DNA from: Chlorobiota bacterium
GTDB lineage: Bacteria; Bacteroidota; Ignavibacteria; OLB7
Reading direction: 5' to 3'
Length of the DNA: 64,000 bases
Assembly (NCBI GenBank): GCA_016710285.1
Contig: JADJXR010000001.1
Span: 1,178,001-1,242,000 of the forward strand
Under the pieces are notes generated by a model. That model was not told where the DNA came from. It worked only from the letters and a program-made list of their open reading frames with translations, and did not search any database. How positions within the stretch are numbered: the first letter of the stretch is position 1; the number at the start of each line of letters is the position of its first letter. Below are positions 18,613 through 27,896 of the stretch, in pieces. Made by a program: the position numbers and the translations under genes.

Positions 18613-19527
18613 CTACCGGTTGTTCACGTACATCGTTTCCACAAAGTTGGACCAGATGGTTTGCACGGCTTCCGGGGAATTGACGTAGTGGACGGCGGAG
18701 AGAACCGGCGTTAGAAACCGGTCGCACTTTGCGATCTCTTCCTCGATGCTGGCCAGCTCCTGGCCCATCTGTTCCTGGCGTGCGGCAATCCATTGCGGGT
18801 CCGATAATCCTTCGCGGATGGAGTATGGTTCTTGCGATTTCAGCGCAGCCACCACACGGCGTTCCGATTTCAGCGCGGCAAGAAGCTGGCGCTCCTCGGC
18901 GGCCAAGCTGTCGGCAAACTCCATCGGCGTTGCGTGGATGCTGTTGGCCGCTTCCAACACGTTGGCCACGGTCCGAAGTATGGCAAGGTCCCCGCGGTGA
19001 TACCCTTGCTGAACCACCTCCCAATATTTGTCGGCAAGCTCGTCGGCGGCCCGGTTCACATCGGGATGAAGCCGTTTCGCAAGCTGGCGATAGAGCGTCT
19101 GAACCTCGCGCTCGGCTTGGCGCGGGCTGTCGGAAGTGTGTTCGGCACGCCGCCGGTGTATCCGGAACCCGCCGTCGCGGATCGCCTCGCTATCCAGCTC
19201 CTGCCGCATTCGGCGGCGAACCCGCCCGAACTCGTTGTGGACCGCTTTCATCACCAGCTCCACCATCCGCGCATCTATTCGCTGGCCACGGTCCAGCTTA
19301 ATCGAGAAAAGCTCCACCATCCGGCGGCGTTCGCTCATCTCCAGCGTCCGTTCCTGAATCTTCCGTTCCAAGTCGCCAAACAACTCGGCAACGGTTTGGC
19401 GCAGCTGTGGGAGTATCTCAAAATTCAGCTTCAATCGCTCGGCAAACAGCGTGGCAAGCTCATGGCGGTGGGCGGCAATCCGCTGGCGGCGGTTATGGAT
19501 GTCGGGATGAAGGATCAGCGCGTTCAC
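18613..19527 (-). CDS. J-domain-like (DnaJ-type) protein
   Basis: About 304 aa if the GTG at 19527 is the start; GTG at 19614 would give 333 aa. No ATG occurs before the middle of the protein, and anything beyond 19707 would run into the divergent radical SAM gene. The middle has TLYRQLAKRLHPDVNRAADE, with the HPD tripeptide and preceding basic helix that define J domains, followed by KYWEVVQQGYHRGDLAIL. The flanks are long charged helices, likely coiled coil (ELFGDLERKIQERTLEMSER; LLAALKSERRVVAALKSQE). It probably stimulates an Hsp70 on a specific client, but the unusual central position of the HPD means it is not a canonical DnaJ. The start is poorly fixed. Confidence 0.65.
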   Translation of the reverse strand: MNALILHPDIHNRRQRIAAHRHELATLFAERLKLNFEILPQLRQTVAELFGDLERKIQERTLEMSERRRMVELFSIKLDRGQRIDARMVELVMKAVHNEFGRVRRRMRQELDSEAIRDGGFRIHRRRAEHTSDSPRQAEREVQTLYRQLAKRLHPDVNRAADELADKYWEVVQQGYHRGDLAILRTVANVLEAANSIHATPMEFADSLAAEERQLLAALKSERRVVAALKSQEPYSIREGLSDPQWIAARQEQMGQELASIEEEIAKCDRFLTPVLSAVHYVNSPEAVQTIWSNFVETMYVNNR

Positions 19528-19654
19528 TTGGCCAAACGGTATCGGTCGTTGCTTCGGTTTCTTTGGCCAGCGAATATAGGAAGTGAGCCGCGATCGCTGA
19601 TGGAGTCTGCACACTGTGGGGAGCGGAACACACAAATTTCTTCCCACTTTTCCG

Positions 19655-19686
19655 TTGCGTTCCGTGGGGTCGGCGCAGTAACTTTG
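19655..19686 (+). promoter_or_regulatory. Candidate Bacteroidota-type promoter for radical SAM gene
   Basis: TTG at 19655-19657 and TAACTTTG at 19679-19686 (matching TAnnTTTG) are separated by 21 bases, and the ATG follows 22 bases later. This fits the -33/-7 promoter pattern of Bacteroidota housekeeping sigma. Pattern match only. Confidence 0.35.
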
Positions 19687-19707
19687 GGTGATTATCCGAA
19701 CACCACA

Positions 19708-20761
19708 ATGATTAGACGAGGAACCACACTTGACACCGGCAACCGATTCCTGCGCGGAAGCAGTGCGCGGTTCGATGACGGCTGGGAGAGTTTTGGCGAG
19801 GAACCGGATCCGGGAACCGAGTTTCTGGACGACGCTTCCCGCACCGCCTTTTCCACCAACAACAGCCCCGACATCCCTTTCACCCACTCCATCAATCCCT
19901 ATCGCGGATGCAGCCACGGGTGCAGCTACTGCTACGCACGCCCCACCCACGAATATCTTGGGTTCAATGCCGGGTTGGATTTCGAGACGAAGATTATGGT
20001 GAAGCGGGACGTGGTGGCGTTGGCGCGGCAGGAGATGATGAAGAAATCATGGAAGCCAACGCCGATTTCCATGAGTGGCGTCACCGACCCGTACCAGCCT
20101 GCCGAGCGGAAGTTCCGGCTGACGCGGGGGGTGCTGGCGTTGATGCTGGAGTTCCGCAATCCGGTGGTGCTCATCACGAAAAACGCGCTGGTTGGCGCGC
20201 GATGCCGACCTGTTGGCGGAGCTTGCGCGGCATGGCTGCGCGGCGGTGTTCCTTTCCATCACCACATTGGACCGCGACCTTGCCCGCCGCCTTGAGCCGC
20301 AGACCTCGACGCCGGGGATGCGCTTGGAAGCAATCCGCCGGCTGACCGATGCAGGAGTGCCAACCGGGGTGATGGTTGCGCCGGTGATTCCAGGGTTAAA
20401 TGATGAGGAAATCCCGGCAATCCTGAAGGCCGCCGCCGAAGCCGGGGCAAGCGTTGCTGGGCGCACGCTGCTGCGGCTTCCCCTTGCCGTTGCCCCAATT
20501 TTTCTGGACTGGTTGCAGCGCGAAGAACCGGCGCGCGCCCTGAAAGTGCGCCATGCCCTTGAGGAAATGCGCGGCGGCAAACTGAACCTGACGGAGTTCG
20601 GAACGCGGATGCGCGGAACCGGGGCGCGTGCGGAAATGATTGCCCAGCTTTTCAAAACGCACGCCGCCCGCTACGGGCTGAACCAGCGCGATTTCCCGAT
20701 CACCACCGCCAACTTCCGCCGCCCAGCATCGGCGGGACAGATGGAGTTGTTTGGGGAGTAG
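19708..20761 (+). CDS. Radical SAM protein, PA0069-like (single-base frameshift)
   Basis: The N-terminal part (19708 to about 20190) has the radical SAM cluster C68-x3-C72-x2-C75 (CSHGCSYC) followed by YARPTHEYLG, and PISMSGVTDPYQPAE; it then runs out of frame after LITKNALV. The remainder continues in another frame from 20192 (ARDADLLAELARHG onward to 20761) with normal family features such as APVIPGLNDEEI and the final FRRPASAGQMELFGE. Deleting one T in GGTTGGCGCGCGAT (20190-20203) restores one 350-residue frame. The family is related to spore photoproduct lyase-type enzymes, but the reaction is unknown. The gene is otherwise intact, so an assembly error or very recent mutation is likely. 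Confidence 0.85.
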
Positions 20762-20908
20762 GAAGGCCGGAAGAACTCGCTTTTCAACCCCCTCTCTGCT
20801 GTGTAAGACTCCCACCCCCGTTTCGTAAGATCGCTCGGTTACTTTGGATGGAGTGCAATGCGGTTTGGCATTGCTCACCAACAACCATTCAAACAAGGTA
20901 GGAGAACC

Positions 20909-22189
20909 ATGAAGCCGACAATGATACTACGCACGCACCGCAGCAGCTGGGGGCTGCACCACTTGATCTATCTATTGCTGCTTGCCTGGGCGGCAGTACA
21001 CGCTGGGGGCTGCGCTGCCACACCAAGCGCACCGGAAGGGACCGATGCCTTCGAAGTTCGGAATATTGCTGTGTGGGATGGGGCATGGAAGGACCCACAG
21101 GTGCAAGCATTTGACTTTAGTCTCGAAGGGTATTATGGTGCCGTCCGCTGCATTCGCCAGTCGCCGGTTAACCCAAACGACCTGCTGATTGCCGGGGATT
21201 TCGGGATATTTTCCGACAATACGAATACCGATGGCACGCCAGTTAACGGCTTGGTGCTTCTTTCATTGCGTGGCGGATTCCGTCCGCTTGAGCAAGAAGG
21301 GCGCAACCAAAGCAAGGCCGATTTCTACACTGCGGAATTCACCAACCTGAACCTTCCATACTACTACGCCGGCGGGATGATGGACCTTGAGTATCCAGAG
21401 AACGACACCGTTACCGGAGCCGGGCGGTTTGACGACAGCGAGCGTTATTGGAGCCAGTTCAACCCGGAGTTCCCGATTGCCGGCAACGTCTATGCCATCA
21501 CACGGCAGGGGGACAATCTTTTCATCGGTGGAGACTTTGCTTCGCCGGGAACCATGGAGAATTCCGGCGCAATGCTCCGCTACGACCTTATCAACCAGCA
21601 GCTCACCAGCATGGAAACTGGTTTTAGTGCGCCCCCAACCGGAACCACAGTGTATGCAATCGAGGAGGATGGCAATGGAGTGATTGTTGGTGGTTCCTTC
21701 TATCAGATTGGTGGGATAATCGCAAACAACATTGCTCGTTGGAATGGCAACAGCTGGGAAGCAATTGGCGAAGGAATTCCCGGAACCGTGCGCGACATCG
21801 TCCGGCACAACGGGACGTTGTACATCACCGGGATGTTCTACCCCAGTGGCTACAATGGCTACGGTATCTGCGCCCGATGGAATGGAAGCACGTGGGAGTT
21901 AGTCGGGCCGGTGTACTCGCACGGGATGGATTACGGCAACGTGGGGTATGCTTTGGCCTCATTCCAGGGGCGACTGTATCTGGGTGGGCATTTCCAAAAA
22001 CTTGGCGAGCGCACCGTCAACAACATTGCGGTGCTATCAGAATCGGGGAACACTTGGGAGCCATTGGCAGGGGGAGGGGTTCAGAGTAGATCACCCGAGC
22101 TATCCGAAGAGCAAGGGGTAAAAACCTTCTGCGTCGTCAGCGACCGCTTGTACGTTGGCGGAACGTTCGATCAGGTGCGCGTCCAGTAA
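20909..22189 (+). CDS. Secreted or lipoprotein-type beta-propeller protein
   Basis: 426 aa; the ATG at 20909 is preceded by AGGAG five bases upstream, while the longer frame from 20858 lacks one. The N-terminus is basic then hydrophobic (LIYLLLLAWAAV) and ends HAGGC, a possible lipobox with C at about residue 36. The body contains repeated kelch/delta-60-like units: a glycine pair (VGGSF, IGGDF, LGGHF, VGGTF), then IARWNG-SWE-like segments near 285, 330 and 385. Such repeats form beta-propellers. There is no T9SS domain. It would sit in the periplasm or on the outer membrane; function unknown. Confidence 0.75.
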   Translation: MKPTMILRTHRSSWGLHHLIYLLLLAWAAVHAGGCAATPSAPEGTDAFEVRNIAVWDGAWKDPQVQAFDFSLEGYYGAVRCIRQSPVNPNDLLIAGDFGIFSDNTNTDGTPVNGLVLLSLRGGFRPLEQEGRNQSKADFYTAEFTNLNLPYYYAGGMMDLEYPENDTVTGAGRFDDSERYWSQFNPEFPIAGNVYAITRQGDNLFIGGDFASPGTMENSGAMLRYDLINQQLTSMETGFSAPPTGTTVYAIEEDGNGVIVGGSFYQIGGIIANNIARWNGNSWEAIGEGIPGTVRDIVRHNGTLYITGMFYPSGYNGYGICARWNGSTWELVGPVYSHGMDYGNVGYALASFQGRLYLGGHFQKLGERTVNNIAVLSESGNTWEPLAGGGVQSRSPELSEEQGVKTFCVVSDRLYVGGTFDQVRVQ

Positions 22190-22205
22190 CGGAGCATCCG
22201 CCCCC

Positions 22206-22252
22206 CCCTCTGCTGCTGATTTGGCTGCATACTCCAAACCAGCAGCAGAGGG
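22206..22252. terminator. Long hairpin after the propeller protein
   Basis: A 13-base stem (CCCTCTGCTGCTG at 22206-22218 with its complement at 22240-22252) encloses a second TTGG/CCAA stem. It begins 17 bases after the stop codon, so transcription termination is likely, although no T-run follows. Confidence 0.6.
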
Positions 22253-22304
22253 AATAAGCCAGAATAAGCCAAGAATAAGCCAGAATAAGCCAGAATAAGC
22301 CAGA
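22251..22304. repeat. Short tandem repeat, unit about 10 bases
   Basis: Five consecutive copies of AGAATAAGCC, the first starting with GG instead of AG and the third carrying one extra A. It abuts the right arm of the hairpin. The rest of 22305-22619 shows no gene or recognisable structure. Confidence 0.85.
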
Positions 22305-22619
22305 TGGGTTTTTCTCCCCAAAAACGGGATTTTGTCGTTAGCCCGTACGCCCCAGAAGTATCCATCGGGCACCACGGCCATGGCCTTTGCTGTCAATAAG
22401 GTTGAGAGTTTTTAAGATGGCCAAGTCCTCCCTGATTTGACGCTCGGTAGCATCGGCAGCAAGTTCGGGGTAGAATCCCCCCACCCCCTTTTGCCAACCC
22501 GCCAGAATCGTTTAGATTGCGCCCCCTACTTCTGCTGGCCATTCTCCTTTGGGGATGGCGCAATTCCCTTCCTGTGGTGGAACTCAACTACCGGATTTCA
22601 ACTTGGCGTTCTTCTGACC

Positions 22620-23924
22620 ATGACCGTACACACACGTTTCCGATTCCCTACCCTTGCACTGGCCTGCATCGCGATTGTTGGGCTGATGGAAGGCTGCGGC
22701 GGTGCCGCGCAGTTCCTTTACCAAAACGAAAGCACCCCGGCAATCCGCCGCGATACCCTTGCTGGCGGCACGGCACGCACAACGCTGCAGAACCCCCAAG
22801 ACAGCATCAACGGTGTTGTGAAATTGGCCCCGGTGGAGATGCTTGGATTGCGCGAGGCCACGATAGAGGTCCCTTCTGGGCTGACCGCCCCGCCGTTCGA
22901 TAAGCCCCGTACCCTGATGGTTCCGCCAGGCTTCAAGGCGCGGGTGCACGCTTACGATCTTGGCCACCCCAACGACATCGTGCTGCGGAACGACGGAACG
23001 ATCTTCTTCAGCGACATGGAAAACGGCAGGGTAATGGCGCTTGGCCCCGACGGCACAAAAACCACTATCGCCGACGGATTAAGCTCCCCCTTTGGCCTTG
23101 ACTTGCACGAAGGAGTGCTCTACTATTGCGACGAAAACCGCGTCTTCCGGTTCGACTTCTCGACCCCAACCACAGTTACCGGAACCGCAACCATGCTGAC
23201 CGATAGGATCACCGATGGAGGCTATAATTACACCCGAACCATCCGCTGGATGCCGGCCGACAGAAAGATCTATATCTCCGTCACCTCCACCACAAACAAC
23301 ACGCCGGAGGATGACCTGTCGAGCGCGGTGGTGCTGCGGATGAACGATAAGAAAGGGGACCTGCCCGTCACGGCAATTCGTGGGGTGCGGAACACCATTG
23401 CAATGGCCGTTCATCCCGAAACCGGGGAGATGTGGGCGATTGATAACGGAACCGACTACATGTCGCTTGATAGCCCGCCGGAGGAGCTGAACATCCTGAA
23501 GCCGAACAAACATTATGGATGGCCAAAACTCTACTCCCAAAACCTTGTTGACCCGGACCGCACCGAGGATAAACCGCCAACAAGCGGATTAACAACGCCG
23601 GTTGCCGAGTTCCAAGCGCATCTGGAAATCACCGACATGGCCTTCTACACCGGCACAGCATTCGGTTCCGACTGGCGTAACGCGGTGCTGATGACCAGCT
23701 ACGGCGAGCGGAAGATTTCTGGCACAACCGAGGGGTGCAAAGTGATGCGCCTGCGTGCCAACAACGACGGAACCGGAGCGGTGCAATCCGACATCGTCAC
23801 CGGATTCCGCGAAGCTGACGGCGCAATATGGGCGCGCCCCGTGGGGATTGCAATTTCCAACGACGGAAATACGTTCTACGTCACCGACGACGTAAACGGT
23901 GTGATTTATGCGTTCAGCAAGTAA
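22620..23924 (+). CDS. Glucose/sorbosone dehydrogenase-like six-bladed propeller, probable lipoprotein
   Basis: 434 aa from the ATG at 22620, where a signal sequence starts (TLALACIAIVGLMEGC, cysteine at about 26 as likely lipid site). The longer frame from 22437 has no protein character. Features of the soluble quinoprotein glucose dehydrogenase / L-sorbosone dehydrogenase fold are visible: PPGFKARVHAYDLGHPNDI near 100, an ALGPDGTKTTIADGLSSPFG strand pair, GEMWAIDNGTDY near 285 and PEELNILKPNKHYGWPKLY near 300. The last motif matches the calcium/PQQ-binding region of these enzymes. It may oxidise a sugar with PQQ in the periplasm, but some family members are not enzymes, and no PQQ genes lie nearby. 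Confidence 0.8.
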   Translation: MTVHTRFRFPTLALACIAIVGLMEGCGGAAQFLYQNESTPAIRRDTLAGGTARTTLQNPQDSINGVVKLAPVEMLGLREATIEVPSGLTAPPFDKPRTLMVPPGFKARVHAYDLGHPNDIVLRNDGTIFFSDMENGRVMALGPDGTKTTIADGLSSPFGLDLHEGVLYYCDENRVFRFDFSTPTTVTGTATMLTDRITDGGYNYTRTIRWMPADRKIYISVTSTTNNTPEDDLSSAVVLRMNDKKGDLPVTAIRGVRNTIAMAVHPETGEMWAIDNGTDYMSLDSPPEELNILKPNKHYGWPKLYSQNLVDPDRTEDKPPTSGLTTPVAEFQAHLEITDMAFYTGTAFGSDWRNAVLMTSYGERKISGTTEGCKVMRLRANNDGTGAVQSDIVTGFREADGAIWARPVGIAISNDGNTFYVTDDVNGVIYAFSK

Positions 23925-23991
23925 GCGGATTAGAACCTAATCCATACTTTTGCCCGGTAGCAACAGGCAACACACAACACAGAACAGCGCA

Positions 23992-24396
23992 ATGTTTGGC
24001 AGAATGAAAACAGTATCGCGCGGCATTATCCAGACCATGCGCCGCACGTTGATGGGGAACAGTTTTGTGATCCCGATTGGCATTCCGATTGGAATTGCCA
24101 GCGGTGGAATCGCCAGCGGGTTGGAATCGCCCGACACCGAAACCTTGCTGATGGACGACGTGGAAGTGATGCTTCCCGCCAAAGTGCTTTTGTACAACGA
24201 TCATATCCACACCTTCGACGAAGTGATCACGCAGCTGATCAAAGCGGTTCGCTGCTCATCGGCTCAAGCCGAAGACTACGCCCACGAAGTCCACACCCGC
24301 GGCTTGGCGTGCGTCTATGAAGGGGAAATGGTGGAGTGCTTGAAAGTCAGCGGCGTTTTGGAAGAAATCGCCCTTCACACAGCGGTTGAATTGTAA
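23992..24396 (+). CDS. clpS: ATP-dependent Clp protease adaptor ClpS
   Basis: 134 aa from the ATG at 23992 (alternatives at 24004, 24037 and 24052). The C-terminal 80 residues are a complete ClpS core: KVLLYNDHIHTFDEVITQL, AEDYAHEVHTRGLACVYEG and VSGVLEEIALHT. ClpS delivers N-end-rule substrates to the ClpAP protease and binds N-terminal Leu/Phe/Tyr/Trp through the conserved ND/H pocket residues seen here. The N-terminal extension is unusual: it contains a hydrophobic IPIGIPIGIASGGIASG repeat. TACTTTTG at 23945-23952 is a possible -7 element. No clpA is in view. Confidence 0.88.
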   Translation: MFGRMKTVSRGIIQTMRRTLMGNSFVIPIGIPIGIASGGIASGLESPDTETLLMDDVEVMLPAKVLLYNDHIHTFDEVITQLIKAVRCSSAQAEDYAHEVHTRGLACVYEGEMVECLKVSGVLEEIALHTAVEL

Positions 24397-24487
24397 TTCC
24401 TGCAGCAACCGCACAATACCAACCGGCGGCTATCCGTTCAACGAACAACTCATTCATAACCTTAACCTAAATCTGGAGAACCCTCCA

Positions 24488-24931
24488 ATGCTTAAACGAC
24501 TGATAATGATGGCAACTGCGGCAGCGATGTTCGTTGGCGCACAAAGCGTGCACGCTCAGCAAGGCGAAAAATCTTGCTCCAAAGGCGAGAAATCATCCTG
24601 CTGCACCAAGAAAAAAATGGATCAGCAGCAGCCCTCCATTGGCCAAATCAAGGAGATCACGAAGGACGACGTGGCCACATTGCTGAAGAACAACGGCGCA
24701 ATGATTGTTGATGCCCGCGATGCCGACAGCTACGCCGCCGGCCACATTGACGGCGCGGTCAGCTTTGCCTCGCTACAACTTCCGGCCGATAAGAACGCCG
24801 CGCTGGTCTTCTACTGTGGCGGCCTCCGCTGCCCAGCCGCCGGCAAAGCCGCGAAGAAAGCCGCCGAGCAAGGCTACACCAACGTCATGGTCTACAAAGG
24901 AGGCTGGGCGGATTGGAGCAGCAATAGCTAA
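24488..24931 (+). CDS. Secreted rhodanese-domain protein
   Basis: 147 aa; ATG at 24488 with GGAG upstream. Signal peptide MLKRLIMMATAAAMFVGAQS, cleaved after VHA. A short Cys/Lys cluster (SCCTKKK, 37-43) precedes a single rhodanese domain: IVDARDADSYAAGHIDGA near 73-90 and the active-site loop YCGGLRC with catalytic C110. Rhodaneses transfer sulfur to thiophilic acceptors; in the periplasm they often handle sulfur or cyanide stress, or act as sulfur carriers. The extra cysteine cluster could bind a metal such as copper, which is speculation. It lies 91 bases after clpS in the same direction. Confidence 0.88.
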   Translation: MLKRLIMMATAAAMFVGAQSVHAQQGEKSCSKGEKSSCCTKKKMDQQQPSIGQIKEITKDDVATLLKNNGAMIVDARDADSYAAGHIDGAVSFASLQLPADKNAALVFYCGGLRCPAAGKAAKKAAEQGYTNVMVYKGGWADWSSNS

Positions 24932-24961
24932 AGAATAATTTTCGGGACAACCGAACTGAAA

Positions 24962-25003
24962 CATCTGTGCCCTTCGGAAGAATGCTTCCGAAGGGCACAG
25001 ATG
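24962..25003. terminator. Perfect 19-base-pair hairpin
   Basis: CATCTGTGCCCTTCGGAAG (24962-24980) and its exact complement (24985-25003) enclose a four-base loop, 30 bases after the rhodanese stop. It should stop or stabilise the transcript. There is no T-run. Confidence 0.7.
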
Positions 25004-25191
25004 CTTTATGCCCCCCGGCACAGTGCTCCGTTGCGACTTTCCGCAAGGGAAGTGGCACATTGCTGGGGGAATCTGTGCCAGAAGCTCCAACGGATCCCCC
25101 AAAAATCGGAGCCACCGAAACGGCGGCAGCTTCTTGCCATTGGTTCCCGCCAACACACACTCTCTATCCTCCAACAATCAACGCCGAAATC

Positions 25192-27519
25192 ATGCGCCCA
25201 TTCCTCCTGATTCTTTTTGGATTGCTGATCCTATCTCCGCTCCAAGCACAACAACCAGTGGTGCTTACCGGGCGGGTGGTGGATGCCGAAACAGGCCAGC
25301 CAATTTCTGGAGCCTCGGTGGTCACCACGGCAAACCGGAAGAAAGGGACCTACAGCTTTGGCGACGGAACATTTCGCTTGCCGATTGCGGCCGGGCAGCA
25401 CGAACTCCGCATCAGCTCCGTTGGCTACCAGACGCTAACCCAAACCGTCACCACTGCCGACCGCAGCATCACCATCAAGCTGCACAGCACCGCCGTGCGG
25501 GGGCGCGAAGTTGTTGTTCGGGCCGACCTCTCTGCCGAACAAATCGTCCGCCGCGCCATTGCCCGCCGGAACCGCTACCGCGACAGCCTGCGGACCTTTC
25601 AAGGATTGATCTACTCCAAATTGGTGGTGGATATTGAAGGGAACGCCTTTGGCCAGTTACGGGACCAGGACCGCGGAATCGCCATGGAAACCTTCAGCCG
25701 CTCATGGTTCCACCACGAACACGGGCCGCGACTGACGGTGATTCAACGCCGCCAAACCGCCAACATCCCTTCCAGCGAAAACCTTCTGGCACTTGGCAAT
25801 TTCTTCAGCTTTCACGACGACGAGCTTCCGCTGCTGAACGCCCGGGTCCCCACCCCGATGAACGAATCCACCTTGGACCGCTACAACTTTGAGGTGACAG
25901 GGAAAAGCACCTTCGGCGATGCAGGGGTTTACGTGATTGCCGTGACGCCGCGCAGCCGGACGCTTCCGACGTTTACCGGCACCATCAAAATTCTTGAGGG
26001 GACGTTCGACTTGTTGGAGGTTGATCTTTCGCCATCGAAATCCACCGCGATAACCTTCGTGAAGGACCTGCGGCTTGTTCAGAAATTCGAGCGGTTCAGC
26101 GACGATGTTTGGCAGCCCACCTACCTTGCCGTGTCGGGGGCGATGCAGGTGGATATCGTGCAAGGCATTGCCAGCCTGCGCCCCAACTTCAGCATCACCA
26201 GCGTCTTCAGCCAAGCCGCGTTGAACGAGCCAATCCCCGACTCCGTTTTTGCCGAACAACGGATCATCACCGCCGCACCAGATGCCGATTCGGCACGGAG
26301 TGAGTTCTGGGAGAACAACGCGCTGAGCGAGCTTTCGGCAAAAGAGCGGGCGATTTACCGCCGCACCGATAGCCTTGTGGCACTGACCACCACGGATCTT
26401 AAGAAAGCGGCATTCAGTTGGGAGGTTGCTCCATTTTTTGACTTCAACCGCGTTGCCAGCATCATGCCACGGTTGGACGTTTCGGCGCGGCTTGGCCCCT
26501 TCAGTGCCGAAGCCGAAGCGGCCTTCAGCTTCAAACAAAAAAAGCCGTTCGGGAAGTTGGAGTTGGAAGCGGGGTTGTTTGATGGATTGCTGACGGTCGG
26601 GGGGCGGGTTTTCAGCGAGGTGGCCACCACCACGAACGATCGCGGATATGGTCGCCTGATCAACACCATCACCGCCGCGCTGCTCCACCGCGATTACGAC
26701 GACTACCTGCGCCGCGACGGCTGGGCCGTTAGCGCGGTGGCCGAAGGGCTGGGGCTAACGGCGCGTGGTGAGTTCGGAATCAGCCAGCACTATTCGCTGG
26801 CGAACACCACCGATCAATCCATCTTTATCGAGCGTCCGTTCCGCCCAAATCCAGCAATCGCCGAAGGGCGGTATCGGCTGCTGCGGGGGTCGCTTGCTTG
26901 GGGGAATCCCGATCCGGTGATCAGCATCAGTTCATCGCCGTCGTCGCAGCTGGATGCGCGCATCAGCGGGTTTGCGGGAAGGGAGTTGCGAAGCGGAAAA
27001 GACTTCACCGGAGTTGAAGCCGGGGCGCGATTATCGCTGGCGACAATCCCCACCGGTTACATCCCGATGTTCTTGCGGGTGGGCATCTATGCCGGTTTCG
27101 GAAGCGACGCGCTCCCAACGCAATATCAGTTCAGGATGCCAACATCCAGCAGCATTGTTGGAACTCCACGCGGCTTCTACTCCGCCCCGGTTGGTGAGTT
27201 CGGCGGGACGGAATATCTGGAGGCATATGCCGAGCATGATTTCGGCGATATTGTTTGGCGATGGCTTGGCCTACCCACCTACGAAGGGCGCGGCCTTGAG
27301 CTGGTGGCGACCGGGGCCGCCGGGCGATTCCGGCAGCGGAGCAACGCGGGATACCGCCCCACCGGCGACCAGTGGTACACCGAGCTTGGTGTTGGGGTGG
27401 GGAAGATTCCGACGTTCATCAGCAACGTCATCTTCCTTCGGCTGGATGCCCGCTGGGGCGTTGGCCCGCTGGGAAGCGGCAAGTTCGGAGCCGTGCTGGG
27501 GATATCATCGCCGTTTTAG
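25192..27519 (+). CDS. DUF5686-family outer-membrane protein with carboxypeptidase-regulatory-like domain
   Basis: 775 aa from the ATG at 25192, where a signal peptide begins (RPFLLILFGLLILSPLQAQ); the open frame extending to 24967 crosses the hairpin and is not coding. Residues about 25-110 form a CarboxypepD_reg-like beta sandwich (VLTGRVVDAETGQPISGASV, LRISSVGYQTLTQTV). The middle (about 120-370) has the family pattern ADLSAEQIVRRAIARRNRYRD and FEVTGKSTFGDAGVYVI. The C-terminal half looks like an outer-membrane beta-barrel and ends in LGISSPF with terminal Phe. DUF5686 proteins are a Bacteroidota-type TonB-receptor-like group of unknown function. Confidence 0.8.
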   Translation: MRPFLLILFGLLILSPLQAQQPVVLTGRVVDAETGQPISGASVVTTANRKKGTYSFGDGTFRLPIAAGQHELRISSVGYQTLTQTVTTADRSITIKLHSTAVRGREVVVRADLSAEQIVRRAIARRNRYRDSLRTFQGLIYSKLVVDIEGNAFGQLRDQDRGIAMETFSRSWFHHEHGPRLTVIQRRQTANIPSSENLLALGNFFSFHDDELPLLNARVPTPMNESTLDRYNFEVTGKSTFGDAGVYVIAVTPRSRTLPTFTGTIKILEGTFDLLEVDLSPSKSTAITFVKDLRLVQKFERFSDDVWQPTYLAVSGAMQVDIVQGIASLRPNFSITSVFSQAALNEPIPDSVFAEQRIITAAPDADSARSEFWENNALSELSAKERAIYRRTDSLVALTTTDLKKAAFSWEVAPFFDFNRVASIMPRLDVSARLGPFSAEAEAAFSFKQKKPFGKLELEAGLFDGLLTVGGRVFSEVATTTNDRGYGRLINTITAALLHRDYDDYLRRDGWAVSAVAEGLGLTARGEFGISQHYSLANTTDQSIFIERPFRPNPAIAEGRYRLLRGSLAWGNPDPVISISSSPSSQLDARISGFAGRELRSGKDFTGVEAGARLSLATIPTGYIPMFLRVGIYAGFGSDALPTQYQFRMPTSSSIVGTPRGFYSAPVGEFGGTEYLEAYAEHDFGDIVWRWLGLPTYEGRGLELVATGAAGRFRQRSNAGYRPTGDQWYTELGVGVGKIPTFISNVIFLRLDARWGVGPLGSGKFGAVLGISSPF

Positions 27520-27539
27520 ATTTCCGATGGAGTGCCGCG

Positions 27540-27618
27540 CCGACCTCCGTCGAGGTAGCCGTCCCGACCTCCGTCGGGATTGATAAAAGGTCTTTAGCCT
27601 TCGGCGTTATCTTCGGCC
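27540..27618 (-). repeat. Family A repeat, single inverted copy
   Basis: Reverse-orientation copy with GGGATTGATAAAAGGTCTTTAGCCTTCGGCG, matching the core of the 4791-5238 array, and two GACCTCCGTCG hairpin halves. It begins about 20 bases after the DUF5686 stop. The following 27640-27890 is C/G-homopolymer-rich and contains no gene. Confidence 0.85.
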
Positions 27619-27896
27619 TTCCTGCGCTGGCCTCGTGCGTTGCTCCCCCTCTTGGGAGGGGGCGGGGGGGTGGGTTGGGGAGACATCCAAAACTGCGCCC
27701 ACTCCCGAATCTCAGGATCAGAGCCTTCCGGGGTGAACGCGAAACCCTGCCTGTTTGGTGATTCCCCCGAACCCACCCCGCCCTGTCGGGCACCCCTCCA
27801 AGGAGAGGGACTGTTTCACGAGCGTTTGCGGAAAACTTGCGGGAGGGTTGGTGATACCGCACACGGCCAGGCCTACTAATTCCGCCACCTCACTCG

